Positions 36,368 to 49,032 of a DNA stretch of 64,000 bases are shown piece after piece. Positions within the stretch are counted from its first letter, which is position 1. Each line of letters opens with the position of its first letter. Origin of the DNA: Trogon surrucura (Eukaryota; Chordata; Aves; Trogoniformes; Trogonidae); the NCBI GenBank assembly GCA_020746105.1, contig CM036622.1:20871487-20935486 (forward strand), written 5' to 3'. The translations under genes were made by a program, and so were the position numbers. The notes beneath the pieces are model-generated. The model worked only from the letters and a program-made list of their open reading frames with translations. It searched no databases and was not told where the DNA came from.

Positions 36368-37345
36368 AGACATATGGTCTCTATTTATCAATGTTGTGCA
36401 AAGCCTCTGGGTCCTGCCTGGCTTTGATGGCCAGGTAGCATTGCTTTCTAAAGATTTCGTAGGTAGCTGGGAAATGCCCCTTCCTTGCAGGGAGTGATAA
36501 CCTGAGAGTAGGTGTACCCAGCTCTGCATTCTTGGAACTCATTTGATCTGGATGTGTTTTATCAGATTGTAAGGATGGTATTCACATTCAGGATCAGCTT
36601 AACGCAGCTACCTGGTGATGTGTTAAATATCTGTAGATATTGTTGTCTTCTTTTTCTCTGGTTTGTGTTACTGCAGATATGGCAATTCAAGTCCTCTCCT
36701 GATGACTGGTGAGCTTCTGATGTCACTTTCAGTACTGAGAGTGGTTAGTGAATCAACACCACCTAATCAAATCCAAATTTTGATGTATCATGACAATACT
36801 GCTCCAGCTGACTGAAGGAGAATGCATCACTCAGAAGAAAGTATGTGAGAACCGGATACGAGACTTTCTTAATCAGAGAATGTGGAATTGTCTTGCAGAG
36901 AAGATCAGACAAACCCTGAGTCTGACTGATCTTCGGGAAAGAGGCTGGTTTTTTTTTTCCATCTGTCATATTCATGGTTCAAACAGCTTCTTATTCTTTA
37001 ATATTGAACAGTGCTTCATTTGGTATTTATTCTGCACTGTTTTGTTTTTTTTTCAATTATACATAAAATTTTTAAACAAAAAATGGCTTGGATTGAAAGG
37101 CAAGAATAATCAGACTGAAATTCTCTACTGCTTGCAAACTTGCAATTCTCAAATAATAATAGAAATTTTAACAAGAAATTATCAAAGCATGTTCAACTTT
37201 AAAATTTTCTTGTATTTTTATTTTTTCAGTGTATTAAGGGGGAAAATGTCCTTTGTGAGATAGAATGGCAAATTTAACTGCCTTTGTGAGGGGTCCTGAA
37301 TACATGAAAAAAGGTATAAGACATGGGATTATGTCTTCCCCTAAT
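36368..37345. other. Unannotated AT-rich stretch
   Basis: A frame open for 157 codons (36790-37263, plus) runs through very AT-rich DNA and encodes Phe/Ile/Lys-rich sequence. It resembles no protein I know and is probably chance. Part of the left side may belong to the degraded LINE at 36236, but I cannot follow the similarity. Confidence 0.5.
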
Positions 37346-38205
37346 TCATAGAGTCGTGCAATCATTTAAGTTGGAAGAGACCTTTAAGATCATCAAGTTC
37401 AGCCACAAACCTAACACTCCCAAGTCCACCACTAAACCATGTCCTGAAGTGCCACATTTGCATGCCTTTTAAATATCTCCAGGGATAGTGGCTCTGGAGA
37501 TCAGGTTAGTCAAGTAGGACCTGCCTTTTGCAAATCCATGCTGACTGGGCCTGATCACCTGGCTGTCCTGTACATGTCATGTGATGGCACTCAAGATGAT
37601 CTGCCCCATAACCTTCCCTGTCACTGAGGTCAGACTGACAGGTCTGTAGCTTCCCAAATCTTTCTTTCAGCCCTTTTTGTAGATGAGCATTACATTTGCT
37701 AACCTCCAGTCCACTGGAACCTCCTTGGTTAGCCAGAACTGCTGGTAAATGATGGAAAGTGACTTGGTGAGCACTTCCACCAGCTGCCTCAGTATCCTTT
37801 GGGTGGATCCCATCCAGCCCCATAGACCTGTGTGTGTGTAAGTGGAGCAGCAGGTCACTAATCATTCCCCCTTGGATTATGGGGGCTTCATTCTGCTCCC
37901 TGTCTTCTAGCTTGGGGGGCTGGGTACCTGGGGAACAACTGGTCTTACTATTAAAGAATGAGGCAAAGAAAGTGTTAAGTACCTCAGCCTTTTCCTCATC
38001 CTTTTCCCCTATATTCCCCCCTGCCCTCCTTTTGTTGGTTTATATAAACATTTTTTCTTGTCTTTTTCAGCAGTAGCCAGATCAAGTTCTAGCTGGGTGT
38101 TGGCACTTCCAGTTTTCTCCCTGCATAGCCTCATGATGACCTTGTAGCAATCCGGAGTTGCCTGCACCTTCTTCCAAAGGTCATAAACCAAGTCAAGAGG
38201 AATCT
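37346..38205 (-). mobile_element. Old CR1 LINE with large internal deletion
   Basis: The plus strand begins TCATAGAGTCGTGCAATCATTTAAG, then AGACCTTTAAGATCATCAAG and a TCCTGAAGTGCCACATTTGC block, the same 3'-end family as the 7.9-kb copy. After about 37488 the sequence jumps to the middle of the reverse-transcriptase domain, so the last part of RT and most of the C-terminal region (about 0.9 kb in intact copies) are missing. The element then runs through the RT N-terminal part and the endonuclease-RT linker to about 38205. Frameshifts and stops are numerous. Confidence 0.9.
37504..38205 (-). pseudogene. CR1 ORF2 RT and linker remnant, frameshifted
   Basis: In coding order, the linker piece VYDLWKKVQATPDCYKVIM ends near 38009. 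Then comes an RT N-terminal piece in two frames: GLWGWMGSTQRILRQLVEVL with VPVDWRLANVMLIYKKG in one, and the following DLSDREGYGADHLE-like stretch in the other. These correspond to [31 protein letters not shown] and the motifs after them in the 13-15 kb copy. Neither catalytic aspartate motif (YLDF, FADD) is retained, because the deletion removes them. It is non-functional. Confidence 0.85.
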
Positions 38206-41200
38206 GGTTTCCTGGAGTTTTAGATATACAAGATGAATTTAAATGAATTGCGTTGTATTATACTAAAAGAGAGAATGTGATGTTGTAATCAAGATTGTCC
38301 AGATTAGATTAGAGATTAATGACATCTTTTCATATGCACAGTTTTTCTGTGGGCCATAATCATCCCTCACCTGTTCTGCTTGTTACTCAGACATTTCTTT
38401 GAGGGTCTGTTATGAGAAATCTGGAGTAAGTTGAGTGTGGGAGGAGAGGATTTAGGATTCTTCTTATATCTTCATCAAGTCAGGTAGAAAGCTGAAAGTG
38501 TTAATTTTAAAATATTAAAATATGATTTCCAAAAATAGTTTTAAATATTACTTCCAGGATACCTGGCACCTGTGGCAAGTCCTCCTCCTTCCCTATTTCC
38601 TGGGTGAATATCAAGGCATTATGGCCTTTCTGTATAGTTCCAAAGCTACCTTTACTTGGTGAGAGAAGACTGTGTGGGTGTTGGAGGACATGGCTAGATT
38701 AGACCCCCAAAATAGTAATTCTTTGCCCCAACAGCATCCCACAGGAGCAAACAATACAAGAATATACAGAAATTAGACTTATTTTGAGCCCCGAGTTGGG
38801 CAACATCCTAAATGTCTTCCTCTCAGAGAAGAAAAAAGTACTTTTTAATAATTATCTGGACCAAATTTTCAGCTATGGGAACAGCAGTGTTTAAAAGACA
38901 GCTTTCCTCTTCTGCAACAGTTGTTATTTTGGGCAATTACCTCTAAGATGCCAAAAGTATGGACTAAAGCTCTAGATGGAGAAGAGCAATCTTATTTCTT
39001 TCTACCCTCTTAAGCTTTGAAAAGCAATTCTTTCTTTGAAGAGTGAAAATAAATGTATTCATATAAAAATGAGATTAAGACAATGTATAAAAAGTCAGAG
39101 CTCCACTGATCTGCTTGTGGTTTTTCTGTTGGGTTTGAGGACATGGGAAGCTGCCTGTTTTCTGGATGCCGGGTCACTTCTGGGTGCAGGGTCAGCAGGG
39201 GGTGCCCTGCATCTACAGGATGTGGATGAGGATTTCCTGCCCTAGAGGGAGACGGAAGGGCTTGGTACTTATGGTGAAGCACCACCCTCAGTGATTTGTA
39301 CTTGTGGGAGAATTAATCACTCTAGGCCATGTCCTTAGCTCTTTACTGAGGTTTTGTTCAATACTCCTCTGTCTAAGCAAGGTCCAAGTAAGAAAGTGAG
39401 TCAGGGCTGGGTGCTCTGCTGCTTGTATCTAAGTAACAGCAGTATGATCTCTCCATTAGAGAGGAGGTGGTGTTTTGAACGAGAGATCAGCGCAATGAAA
39501 TAATGGATAGAGCCAGATTCCTAGCTTTGTCTTCATCATCAAGGACATGTCACCCAGCAACAGGAGGGGTTTTTTTGTGTTACATAAGGGAGACTGACTG
39601 CTTCCCCATGAGACACAGCTCCACATGGGAGGTGTGTGCAGTAGTATTAGGGATATATTGCATTTCAGCAGAGGAAATCTTCTCTCCTGGTTGTTAGGGA
39701 GGGAACAAAGATAGAAATAACCAACAGGGACTGCCCGTTACTCAGGCTATCAAGACTTTGTCAACATAGCACAGAAAATGGCCATACAATAAGCAGAAAA
39801 TAGTGCAGAACATATCCATATACAATTAAGAAATTATTTATCTTGATTTACAGATGACCAGGGTAGGGACCTAATTAAGACTAAGTTTCCTAAGAGCAGC
39901 TTTGGCTAACTTGAGAGGCCTGTTAGGGGGTGACCCCAGGGATGTTTACTGATGATCCATCCATTGATGCCTTCCCCTGGCTCACTGCATCCTTTGGAGA
40001 CCATGAGAAGGATGTGGTATAGATCTGGCTCTGCGTACATCAGCTGAAACCTGTAGTGTAGCAGATAGCACAGCCACTCAGGTGGTGGAGGAATATGGGT
40101 ATGTAGTGTTTATCAGGTTAATTTGAGTTTCTGGAGTGGTGGAGAGGCATTGAAATCAAGAAAAGCCTGTAGTCCGCTAATCCAATCTCGTGGTTTGATT
40201 CAATGCGGTACTCTTGCTTTCAGGCTCAGGTGTTTGATGGCACATCTGCAAGTTGCAGGTTCCAGCATCATTTGAAAGGGAGTTAATTGGGCAGAAAGAC
40301 TGGATGCGGGAGTAAGGAGCAAAGACAGGTACTTACCATTGCCATGCAGATCTTGAAGGCCCCCAGAGTATGGAATTTGGCTCACAATGTGATTCATTGT
40401 GAGCCACTATGATAAGGGATTAATAAATTTCTATTCTTAATCTGAAATAATTAAAAATATGAGTGGACATTTGACAAAATAAACTGTTACCAGCTCTCTT
40501 AAGAAACATTTGCAGACAAATTTTGCCATAATGGAATATCCATATTTTGGAATTTAGAGGTGCTTTTTAATTAATTTTTGTTGTTGCCGTTGTTGTTATG
40601 GATTGCTGCATTGTGAGTCTCAAACAGTCCTTGATCTATCCCAAAGTCTAAAAGGGGGAAAGAAAAACCTCTAAAACATAGCAGCCCTTTACATAAAATA
40701 AAAAAAAAAAGATCCTACGGTGCAGCTGAGGTCAGGAAATAGCTGATCATGGCAGGAGTCTGGACCCATGCCCTACTATGTCTGAAACAAGTCTGGTTAG
40801 AAAGAGGGAGAGGATTTTACCTCTGGACTGGAGTAACTGACACCTGAACCATAATGGAAGATTTTCATTCTAGTCGGGGGAAGAATATTAGGAAAACAAT
40901 GTCTTTGCAGGAGAGGAACTCAGTGAATTCCTGTGCTGAACAGAGCAGTAAAATTTCACGCTGAAAATGGAGGGATAATTTTGCTGAACTATGAATCTTT
41001 TTTCCCTGCAGTAATACCACTTGGCATGTTCTTCCACTCTAATATATGAGACATATTAAGAGAAGGAGGAAAAAACTCAGCAAACTTAACAAATTTCCAT
41101 TTCCAAGAGACAGAGCAGCCTATGACCTGGCAGGGTACCACTATATGACGCAGGGCTTTGTGGAAATCGAGTTGCAATGGTGAACAACTTGAACCAGAGT

Positions 41201-43699
41201 GCTGAGCTGTCAGATAAGTCACAGTTGGTGAATATTAACTTCTATTTGTTATGTTTTGAAGACAAATACCATACCCACGTACCAGACAGGGCAGGGTTAG
41301 ACTGCGGGGGTGAAGAAGGGAGGAAGGCACACCAGAGGAAGGAAGATAACCTCTGTAAATAAATAGAAATATCAGTCTTCCCTATTTACTTAGGCTACGT
41401 TGCCCATGACCCTGTTATACCAGTAGCCAGTGGGACGAGTCAGTGGAAGACCACTTCTGTCCTCCCAATTGCCATAGGATGTGAACTGTGTTAAATAAGA
41501 CTTACACTTTAATATATTTATTAACGAAACTTTCAGTCACAGTCAATTCCATGTGAAACCTCACAAAAAACTGTTGGCCTATCCTGTTACATGTTCTTTG
41601 GAGATATTATGTGTATATTTTTAGCTCTGTAAACTACAACAATTGCCTGTTACTATTTTCTTGTAGTTAATGTTTACATTACAGTGGTGCACAGTGTTTT
41701 CAGTCAGAAAACACTCTTTTGCGATTAGTATATATAATAACAAACAGAAACTTGTGGAATTAAAATATAGGGTTCCATTTATATTTAGGTGAACCACAAA
41801 TGCTGTGGTGATTGCCATGATATAAATAAGACAAGTATATGCAGACTTTACACATTTTATTCAGTACAACTAGTCACAGTAATTTTGTCTACATTTCCAA
41901 TGGAAAATAATGTTTATCAAGAAGTATGCCCCCCGATCTCTAAGCACATAAATGACAAGTGTTTCTAAAATGGTTGAAGAGATGACTAGAAAGAAATAAT
42001 TAAAAACATATTTGCAGTTAAAACTGAACATTTCTAGGAAAATGTTTGTTTTCCTGCTTTCACTTTTGTGGATGGCTACGCTAATGAAAATAGAGTAAAA
42101 AGAACAAGTCATCTCCTCTGTTTTTGTTGGTCTTGAAGGTTTTACTTAACAAGGCTTTTATTCCAAATAGGTACATAACTAAGGCAATACATGCATTTTT
42201 TTATAGATGCACTGTTATAGAAGTAAGGCAGAAAAAAATCTTATTTCTAGGCATTGGCTGGTGCAGTCTGTTAAAAGCAGTACCATGGTGGAAGCTCTGT
42301 GATGTTGTTCCAAAAAGTCCTAATACACCATGTCAGGAACAATGGATACAACTGGGCCAACTGTGTCACAGCTCCTTTCTTATGCCTCTGGCAAGTAAGA
42401 GGATTTCCTAGGACTTGAACCTGGTTGTGAGCCATTGCTCTTCCAGCCAACTGTCTGAGCGGCTTCTGAACAAGTTGAAGGCACCTGCCTTTGGCATTCA
42501 GTGAGACACACAGCAGTGTCCCTGGCAAATGTGTCAGGCAGAGGTGAGCTGTGACGTCAGGGGATCTTCCTTCATTTTCTGTAGGTTAGGTAGCCTCAAT
42601 TTTTCTTGCTCTACTCCACAGTGTTTTTTCTGAGGGTTTGAGCTGTTCAGCAAGATGGGGTGATTTCTTAGCAAGGAGAGTATTGTCCTCCCGATCATAG
42701 ACAGTTGCCTGACTTACTGTTCCGATGAGCAAGCTATGGAAGTGTTTTCACTTCAGGATTTGTATTTAATTACATGCATGCAAGCTAGCTAATGCGAGTG
42801 AAGGTGTTACACATTATGCATTTACCTTGCCTTGCTCATTCACACTGAGTTGATGTGGCTGGTGGAACCAACGGGGAAGCACTCTGGTTTTTGGACTCTT
42901 AAACAGAATTAAGTGCTTCATTTCCAACAGCAGCACACAGTCTAGCTTGGTCCCATCACAGTTTTTAGTCTTGTGTAGTTAGGTGAGCCCTCTGCCCAAG
43001 TGCGTGTTAAAGGACTTGAGATGTCAGGAGAAGCAAGAAGCCTTTTGCCTCCTGATTTCGCCAAAGAAGCGCCTTCCTTCTCTTCTCAAGGGCAGTCAGA
43101 AACATCTCTTTGCTCATTTCTCCTTTATTCAGCCATCCAGACAAAGATGACAGCAACAAGCCCTCCTTTTCTCCTTCCCCATTCCCTCCCATGAAACATG
43201 CTGGTAGTAGATGCGTACCATTACAATGGTGCTGATAAGGTTCTGTGAAGCGGGTGTTCTAGTAGTTAATTCTCTGTTGATATACACAGGGCAGTTCACA
43301 TCTTTCAGTACTGCTATTTCAGCCTGTCTGCAGATTTAGTGAGGCTTGTTACACTGGTTACATCTGGTCATGTTTTCAAAGCTTTCCCTTTAATCATCAT
43401 AGACTTGAAGCCCAGGTGTTTTAGTGTGGTTTTTTTGCTCACTTATTTTTTTGTTTTGTTTTAATAGAAGTTGAGTGTCTGATGTCTTCATATGGCTTTG
43501 AATGCAGTAGCTGTATGCACAGGTTTGGGATTCTTTTATCTCAGCCTTATCCTACACATAATTCAATACAGTAATTGTCTGCAGTCTGTGGTTTCATTTC
43601 AGAGTGGAGTTGGCAATACACAGTAGGGATTAACAATCAAAGCCTGACTTTGACATATCAGAGGGTGTCGAAATGCCATCGTGCTTTCTAGATGTATCA
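38206..43699. other. Unannotated stretch with one SINE-like remnant
   Basis: No exon or RNA gene is recognised. A tRNA-derived remnant near 42.4 kb is listed separately. The DNA is otherwise AT-rich and unremarkable, with open frames all under about 95 codons. Confidence 0.5.
42400..42480 (-). mobile_element. tRNA-derived SINE remnant
   Basis: On the minus strand, GGTTCAAGTCC (plus 42411-42421) is a B-box match. About 35-50 bases upstream lies GCTCAGACAGTTGGCTGGAAGAGC, which resembles an A-box region. The spacing is tRNA-like but the arms do not pair into a clean cloverleaf. It is probably an old SINE head. Confidence 0.4.
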
Positions 43700-43960
43700 A
43701 ATGTGCTCAATTTACCACCACTCTGCCTGCCACACTTATGCCAGTTTTGAGAGCTTTCTGTTCATGAATGAACTGCTTGGACATGGTCTATAGCCTCTTG
43801 AGCAATTATTTTAGCCTCTGCCATTGCAGTCTCAATTTGGCTAGAAATGACTATAGCTTTCTGTAAAGTTAGTTCTGGTTCAAGCAGTAATTGCTCACAT
43901 AGCCATGGTATGGCTGTTCCCTCCACAAACATATCACTATGCCAGTATACATTCAATTCT
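43700..43960 (-). pseudogene. Possible Ty3/gypsy-type gag relic
   Basis: An open frame on the minus strand (43762-43956, starting at a TTG) contains CEQLLLEPELTLQKAIVISS at residues 20-39, followed by an alanine/glutamate-rich helix and VQAV. This is the pattern of the capsid C-terminal region in Ty3/gypsy gag proteins (R-L-LLEP-LTL-KA, then a helix and a spacer before the zinc knuckle). Straight after an in-frame TGA (43762-43764) the frame continues with a decayed CG-containing segment (about 43729-43746) where a CCHC knuckle would be expected. Its first cysteine is a tryptophan and the histidine is missing. No LTR, protease or polymerase is visible. The call rests on a short match by eye, and chance similarity is possible. 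Confidence 0.42.
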
Positions 43961-46900
43961 ATAAGTTAGCATCATTAATATCGGGCTGCTCCATTTTCTG
44001 AAACTGATGGAATATGTTAAGGAAGAATTCTTCATATTCATTTTTAACAATTAGCTGAAAGCAGTAGCAAAATTCAAAAGCATAAGAAGCATTTGAAATC
44101 CAGACAACAGTGGGGATTAATGGAGAGACTGGCTTCCTAGTATTTTGGCATTTGTTCTCTTTAGTAAAAAGACTATATTTCTGGGAAATTAAAAAGTTTG
44201 TAGATAAATCATTATTTTTAATACTAGCTGTGCATAGAATCCTGAACAGGTTCAGAATCCTCTTGTGAGAGGGACAACAGAAACACAGACAATAGAAACA
44301 CAGGGACAATAGAATAGACACATGAGACCCTGTGTCAAAATGCAAGGCATCAAAAAAAGCCTGATTGATTAAGTAGATTATTGAAAATAGAGGATGAAGT
44401 AACAAAAACTGTATGAGGTTTTAGCATTGACTAGCCATGTGCACAATCAGGTGGGGTAATTTCTGTAGTCACACCACTCTCAGTTTACTCAGAGACAAAA
44501 CACTGAAATGTTGTGGGGGAGAGGCAGTGTGTATGTCTGACAGCAAAACTAGGACTGCAATATAGGCTGCTTTACTCAAGGACCTTCTAGCTAACAGCTA
44601 AGGTTTTATCCCAGAATGCCAAATAAGCAAATTGTGGTATCAGCTCACAAATGTCCGAGGTAACACTTCACCTAAAATGGCAGGAGGAAACTGGAGATCT
44701 TCTGGAAGGGCTAATGAGAAACAGTGTGCCGTGTAACAGGGACTTTGGAAAAAGTGTAGCAGTGAGTCTCAAAGAGTTGATATATTTCGAAAAGGCATCC
44801 AGTAATCTGGGTGGTTATCTGAGCTAAACTGAACCTTTTAAGGTTAACCCATCGTTAATAAGTTCATTCCCAGGATTAATGGCCATGAAGTACAGTATGT
44901 GCGTGTTTAGTGAAGCCACAAATAAATTATGAAGGTTAATAAGTGTTTCTCTGAATAAGGAGAATTATTCCTCAGGGAACCACAAAATATGCTATTAAGA
45001 CCGTAACAAAATAGACGGCCTCTACCATTTTGAGATTGTGGCTTGTTTTGTTAAATAAGGCAGTAATTGTTTTTGTTTTAATGGTGTGACTGGCCAGGTA
45101 TTCCTGCTTGAGCACATTCTCTGTTTCTCAGGGTGACAAGGTCAGATCCAACCCTTTAAAATTTGATTTGGAAAATAGAACCAAGAAGGAGGGAAGTCAA
45201 ACAGAACTTGTTATGTGTGGAGTTACTGGTCTATGGGAACACTTGCTAACCAGATTTTGCTTGCCCAAGTCAGCGATGGTCTTCACCAGGTTGACAGATT
45301 TCTCTGCTATTAGAATATAAGTGAATACAACTGAATTTTCCATTCAGATAAATAGAGAACACCTTTTCCACAGCCACTAGCTAGGATGTCACTGCAGGAG
45401 CTCTTGTTTGAAATATCTAAGGTGATTCTGCAACATAACTGTCTTTGAGCATCATGTCTGTATTATGTGAATCAATAGTGTCACTGGGAGGATGGCACTG
45501 AACTTGATTAGCACTGTGACACAGGGAGGAAGATAGATCAGAGAGAAACGGTGTAAGGATGACAGAAATAAGTACATACTGAGAGTGACAAGGAAATAAT
45601 AATAACAAGAAAGGAGAACAAAACTATTTTGGTGCTTCTGGGAGACCGTTGAGATCAAGCTTCAGAATATACCATCCAGCAGAGATAAACTGGCCAGGCC
45701 AGCATGAGTTCTGTGCCCTCACAGTATGTTTCAGAGTTTCACGGGCTGCAACTTGAAATGTTTTCTTGAAGGACGTATGGGCTCTTTTCCAGCAGACTCC
45801 TCTGAAGCAATGGAAATTAAATGGCCACTGAGATCCACAAATCAACATTGCCTTAAATACTACTCTTTCTTGATCTTGGCTACAGCTGCACAGTTAAGAG
45901 GAACTTTGCAGAGCTTCTGTTGTTCGATCTCACATGGCATGAATCTTTTATGATTCCACAGTTTCTTAGAACATGACAGAAAATAACCAATCCTCCAGTC
46001 TTTGGTTAGTGTAATGAATTTCAGGCGAGCTGGTTCAAAAAGGGACCCTGTGGTCATCCCGTAAAAGTCAACACTTTCCAGGGGTGACGACATTTTGTAA
46101 TCATAATATTTCCTTAGGGTTAAAAGAGGAAATAGATGTTCCATCTCAGACACCCCTGTGTGATAATCGTTGACATATAATAACCAATGTAAGTAGTTCC
46201 CGATATTAGCTAATTTGGTCCTGAAACTAGGTGAAAGGAGGTGGCTTTAGCTGAGTTTTGCTGCAAAAATTGGGTTCTAAAGCTAGTAACAAACTTCAAG
46301 GCATGAAAATGAAGGCAGAATGACCTCAGCCCAATTCAGATGCCATACATGAACATTCTGTGGGCAGAATCTGCAATTTCTCTCTTGATCTGTGTCCAAA
46401 TGCTGCAGCTAGAATCTACTCTAATCAAACCAAAGAAGAAGCTTGCACAAACGCCTTCAAACAGAAACTGCCAATTTCTGTAGAGCTCTGCTGACAAGCA
46501 GTTATTTTTCCTGTGTTAATATCATTAAAGGAAAGTATTTGAACAAGAAAATAAACAAAAAGGCACATTGACTTCAGGGTGAGTGGAAGAACGAGGATAG
46601 CTGAAGTCAGTGGGAGTTTTGCCATGGATTTTACTGGAGCCTGGGACTCCATCCATTCTGTTTCCCTCTAAATGTTTGCAGAGAACTGAGATGCTAAATA
46701 TTGAAACCAATCTCCAAGTGTCAGTTAGTGTCAGGAAAATATGTGTGTGTCTGTGAGTGTACAGGCACATGTTTCTTGCTAAGATCATAGAGTCATAGGT
46801 AACTTTGTGATGTTTCAAATTTTATTTAAAAACTTTTCCTTTAGCATGAGTACTAGATCAATGTGTCACTGAAAGAAGCACGGGGGCAGAGAAATGCAAG

Positions 46901-48950
46901 CTACTCCTGAGCTAGTTTCAACGTGTATTCATTCTGACTGGAACTGCCTTGCCTCCTGCCCCTGGTTTCCTCACAAATAGTAGGGGCTGATCGTGTTGTG
47001 TCTCCAAGGTGTTACTTTGTCATGCTAGCACAGAGAGGCCACCTTCCTCATTTCCTTTCTTTAGGAAACTGTAATGAATTACTTTAGCTAGTGCTGAAAG
47101 ATTTAGTGTATATATTTGCTTCACCCCACAAAGAGAAATTGGCTCTTTTTAAAGAGAGATGAATGTCAGCTGCATCAATTTTGACTTCCCTCCTTAAGAA
47201 GAAGAAACAAGTAGTGTATGCAGTAGGGAGTCAGATATTGTGATGGATAAGTGAAATTTTTGAAGAAGATAATAATGTATTGCTCACCCTGTGAAATTTT
47301 TCAATAAAATAAAATTAGAAAAAAAAATAGAGCACTAATGGGGAAAAAGACAATTTCTAAAAATGGTTGTTGTTATTTGTAGAAACCAACTAAAAATGTT
47401 TCTGAAGAGAAGCAGTGTGGCATTTGTTAGTGGAAGCCAGACAGATAAATTAGTGGAATACTGAAAAGTCCCAAGGAAGAGTGAGACTCAGTGTTATGGG
47501 GTGATGATTAAGGCATGCTCCTTGGCACTTTTCAAGGTTTTAGCATTGGGGAGAAGTTGACTATGGGTTACTTTTGCACAGTAAGTCACTCAGATGTCTA
47601 GGTGCTTCCTCTGTAAGGAGAAGAGTGTGGGTATGTAGCCTGAAGTTGGAGAGAGGTGTGGAGGACTTTAGAGAGAGACTTATAATCCTAGTGGGAGGTC
47701 CAGGTGATCCTTAGTGGCTTGGAAAAATTGGGTAAACTTTTGTAAACATCTTGCAAAGTCCTTTCTTTGCTCGTGTCAGCTTCTTACCTCACAATGCAGC
47801 TTCTTAATTTCTCTCCTCTATCCAAAAGCCGTTGCATGCCTGGCTTGGAGATCTTTAAACTGTGACAGTTCCAGTGACTACCAGTATATTTCTTCATGCT
47901 AATCCATTGTTTGGCTTGCTTTCACCAAATACCACCACTTCTGCTTAGAAAAAAGAATGTGGTAGTTAACCTACAAACAAACAGTATACATGGGCATAAT
48001 TGATAATTACTATGTCAAAGTAAACTATGATTCAGTCAGGATGGAAAATCCAATTCTGGCCACTACTGTAGTGAATGATGACATTAAGAACAGAAAGTTC
48101 CATAATGGAAATTGCTGGGAATTGTTTTATTTTAAATGGCAGGCACTTGCTTAAACATAACAATGAGCAAATGAAATCATCTGCTGAGACTTGACTCTCT
48201 GTTAATTGTATACCATAGAGTAGCAGGTGTCTAAGCATGTAATGGTTTGTTTAATCTGTATTTCTAAGTTGCTCTGAGGATGCCAAGAACAAGTATTCAG
48301 TCCTGAAAATTAAATCTTAAGAGATAATTTGAAAAAGGCAATTAGCTGGTAGATCTGGCTGAGTTGTACAGAACTATTTGTGAAAATCTTTCTAAGCAAG
48401 AAGATACTCTGTCAAGGCCCAGGTCTAATCAAGAACTAAATGGCTGACCATTTGTACTTGATTCCAGTAAAGCAGAAGAGATTCAGCTTTTCATGTGAAG
48501 CAATATATTTTATAAATTTTATTTTTTGACATATACTTCCATTGTCTCCTGACCTCTTGTTTTTTTAAAAAGTTACAAGTGGTTTTTAAACATTCAGAAA
48601 GGGCATGTCTAAAATATCTTCAAAAAGAGCTATACAAAGCATCATCTACTGTGCTTTTCTGAGAGTATGTGTTTCTTTTTTTTTTCTATGAACTACCTGT
48701 TTGTTATCCTCTGATACAGCCTTGTAGAGTCTAGATCACAAATGAACAAAAATGAGATGGGATATAAAATAGGTAATAAAAGTGAATAATGAAGTATTTG
48801 TTACAGTCACTTTTTTCTCTTGTTTTGGGGAAGGCTTTACTAATGATTTCTAATTTTACCAAAATTCTCTATTCCTCTGTGATACTTTGGTGCCAGTTAT
48901 TAGCGGGATTGAATCAATATATGAAATCATTTAGGTACACAGAGAAAATA
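43961..48950. other. Unannotated stretch, no gene recognised
   Basis: A minus-strand frame of about 148 codons (43959-44405) lies directly upstream of the gag-like relic but is not clearly related to gag. Another minus frame (45860-46153, 97 codons) has a balanced amino-acid composition but no similarity I can name. No transposon or RNA gene is recognised. Confidence 0.5.
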
Positions 48951-49032
48951 ATAGAATCATAGAATGTCTTAGGTTGGAAGGGACCTTAGAGATGATCTAA
49001 TCCAACCTCACTGCCATGGGCAGGGATGCCCT

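Noticed and set aside
36790..37263. 157-codon plus-strand frame
   Set aside because: AT-rich, with low-complexity Phe/Ile/Lys content and no similarity I know. Probably chance.
45860..46153. 97-codon minus-strand frame with protein-like composition
   Set aside because: No homology recognised and its length is ordinary for chance in this window.
46784..46800. ATCATAGAGTCATAG, resembling a CR1 tail
   Set aside because: The following sequence lacks any CR1 3' UTR or ORF2 similarity, so it is a chance octamer-like match.
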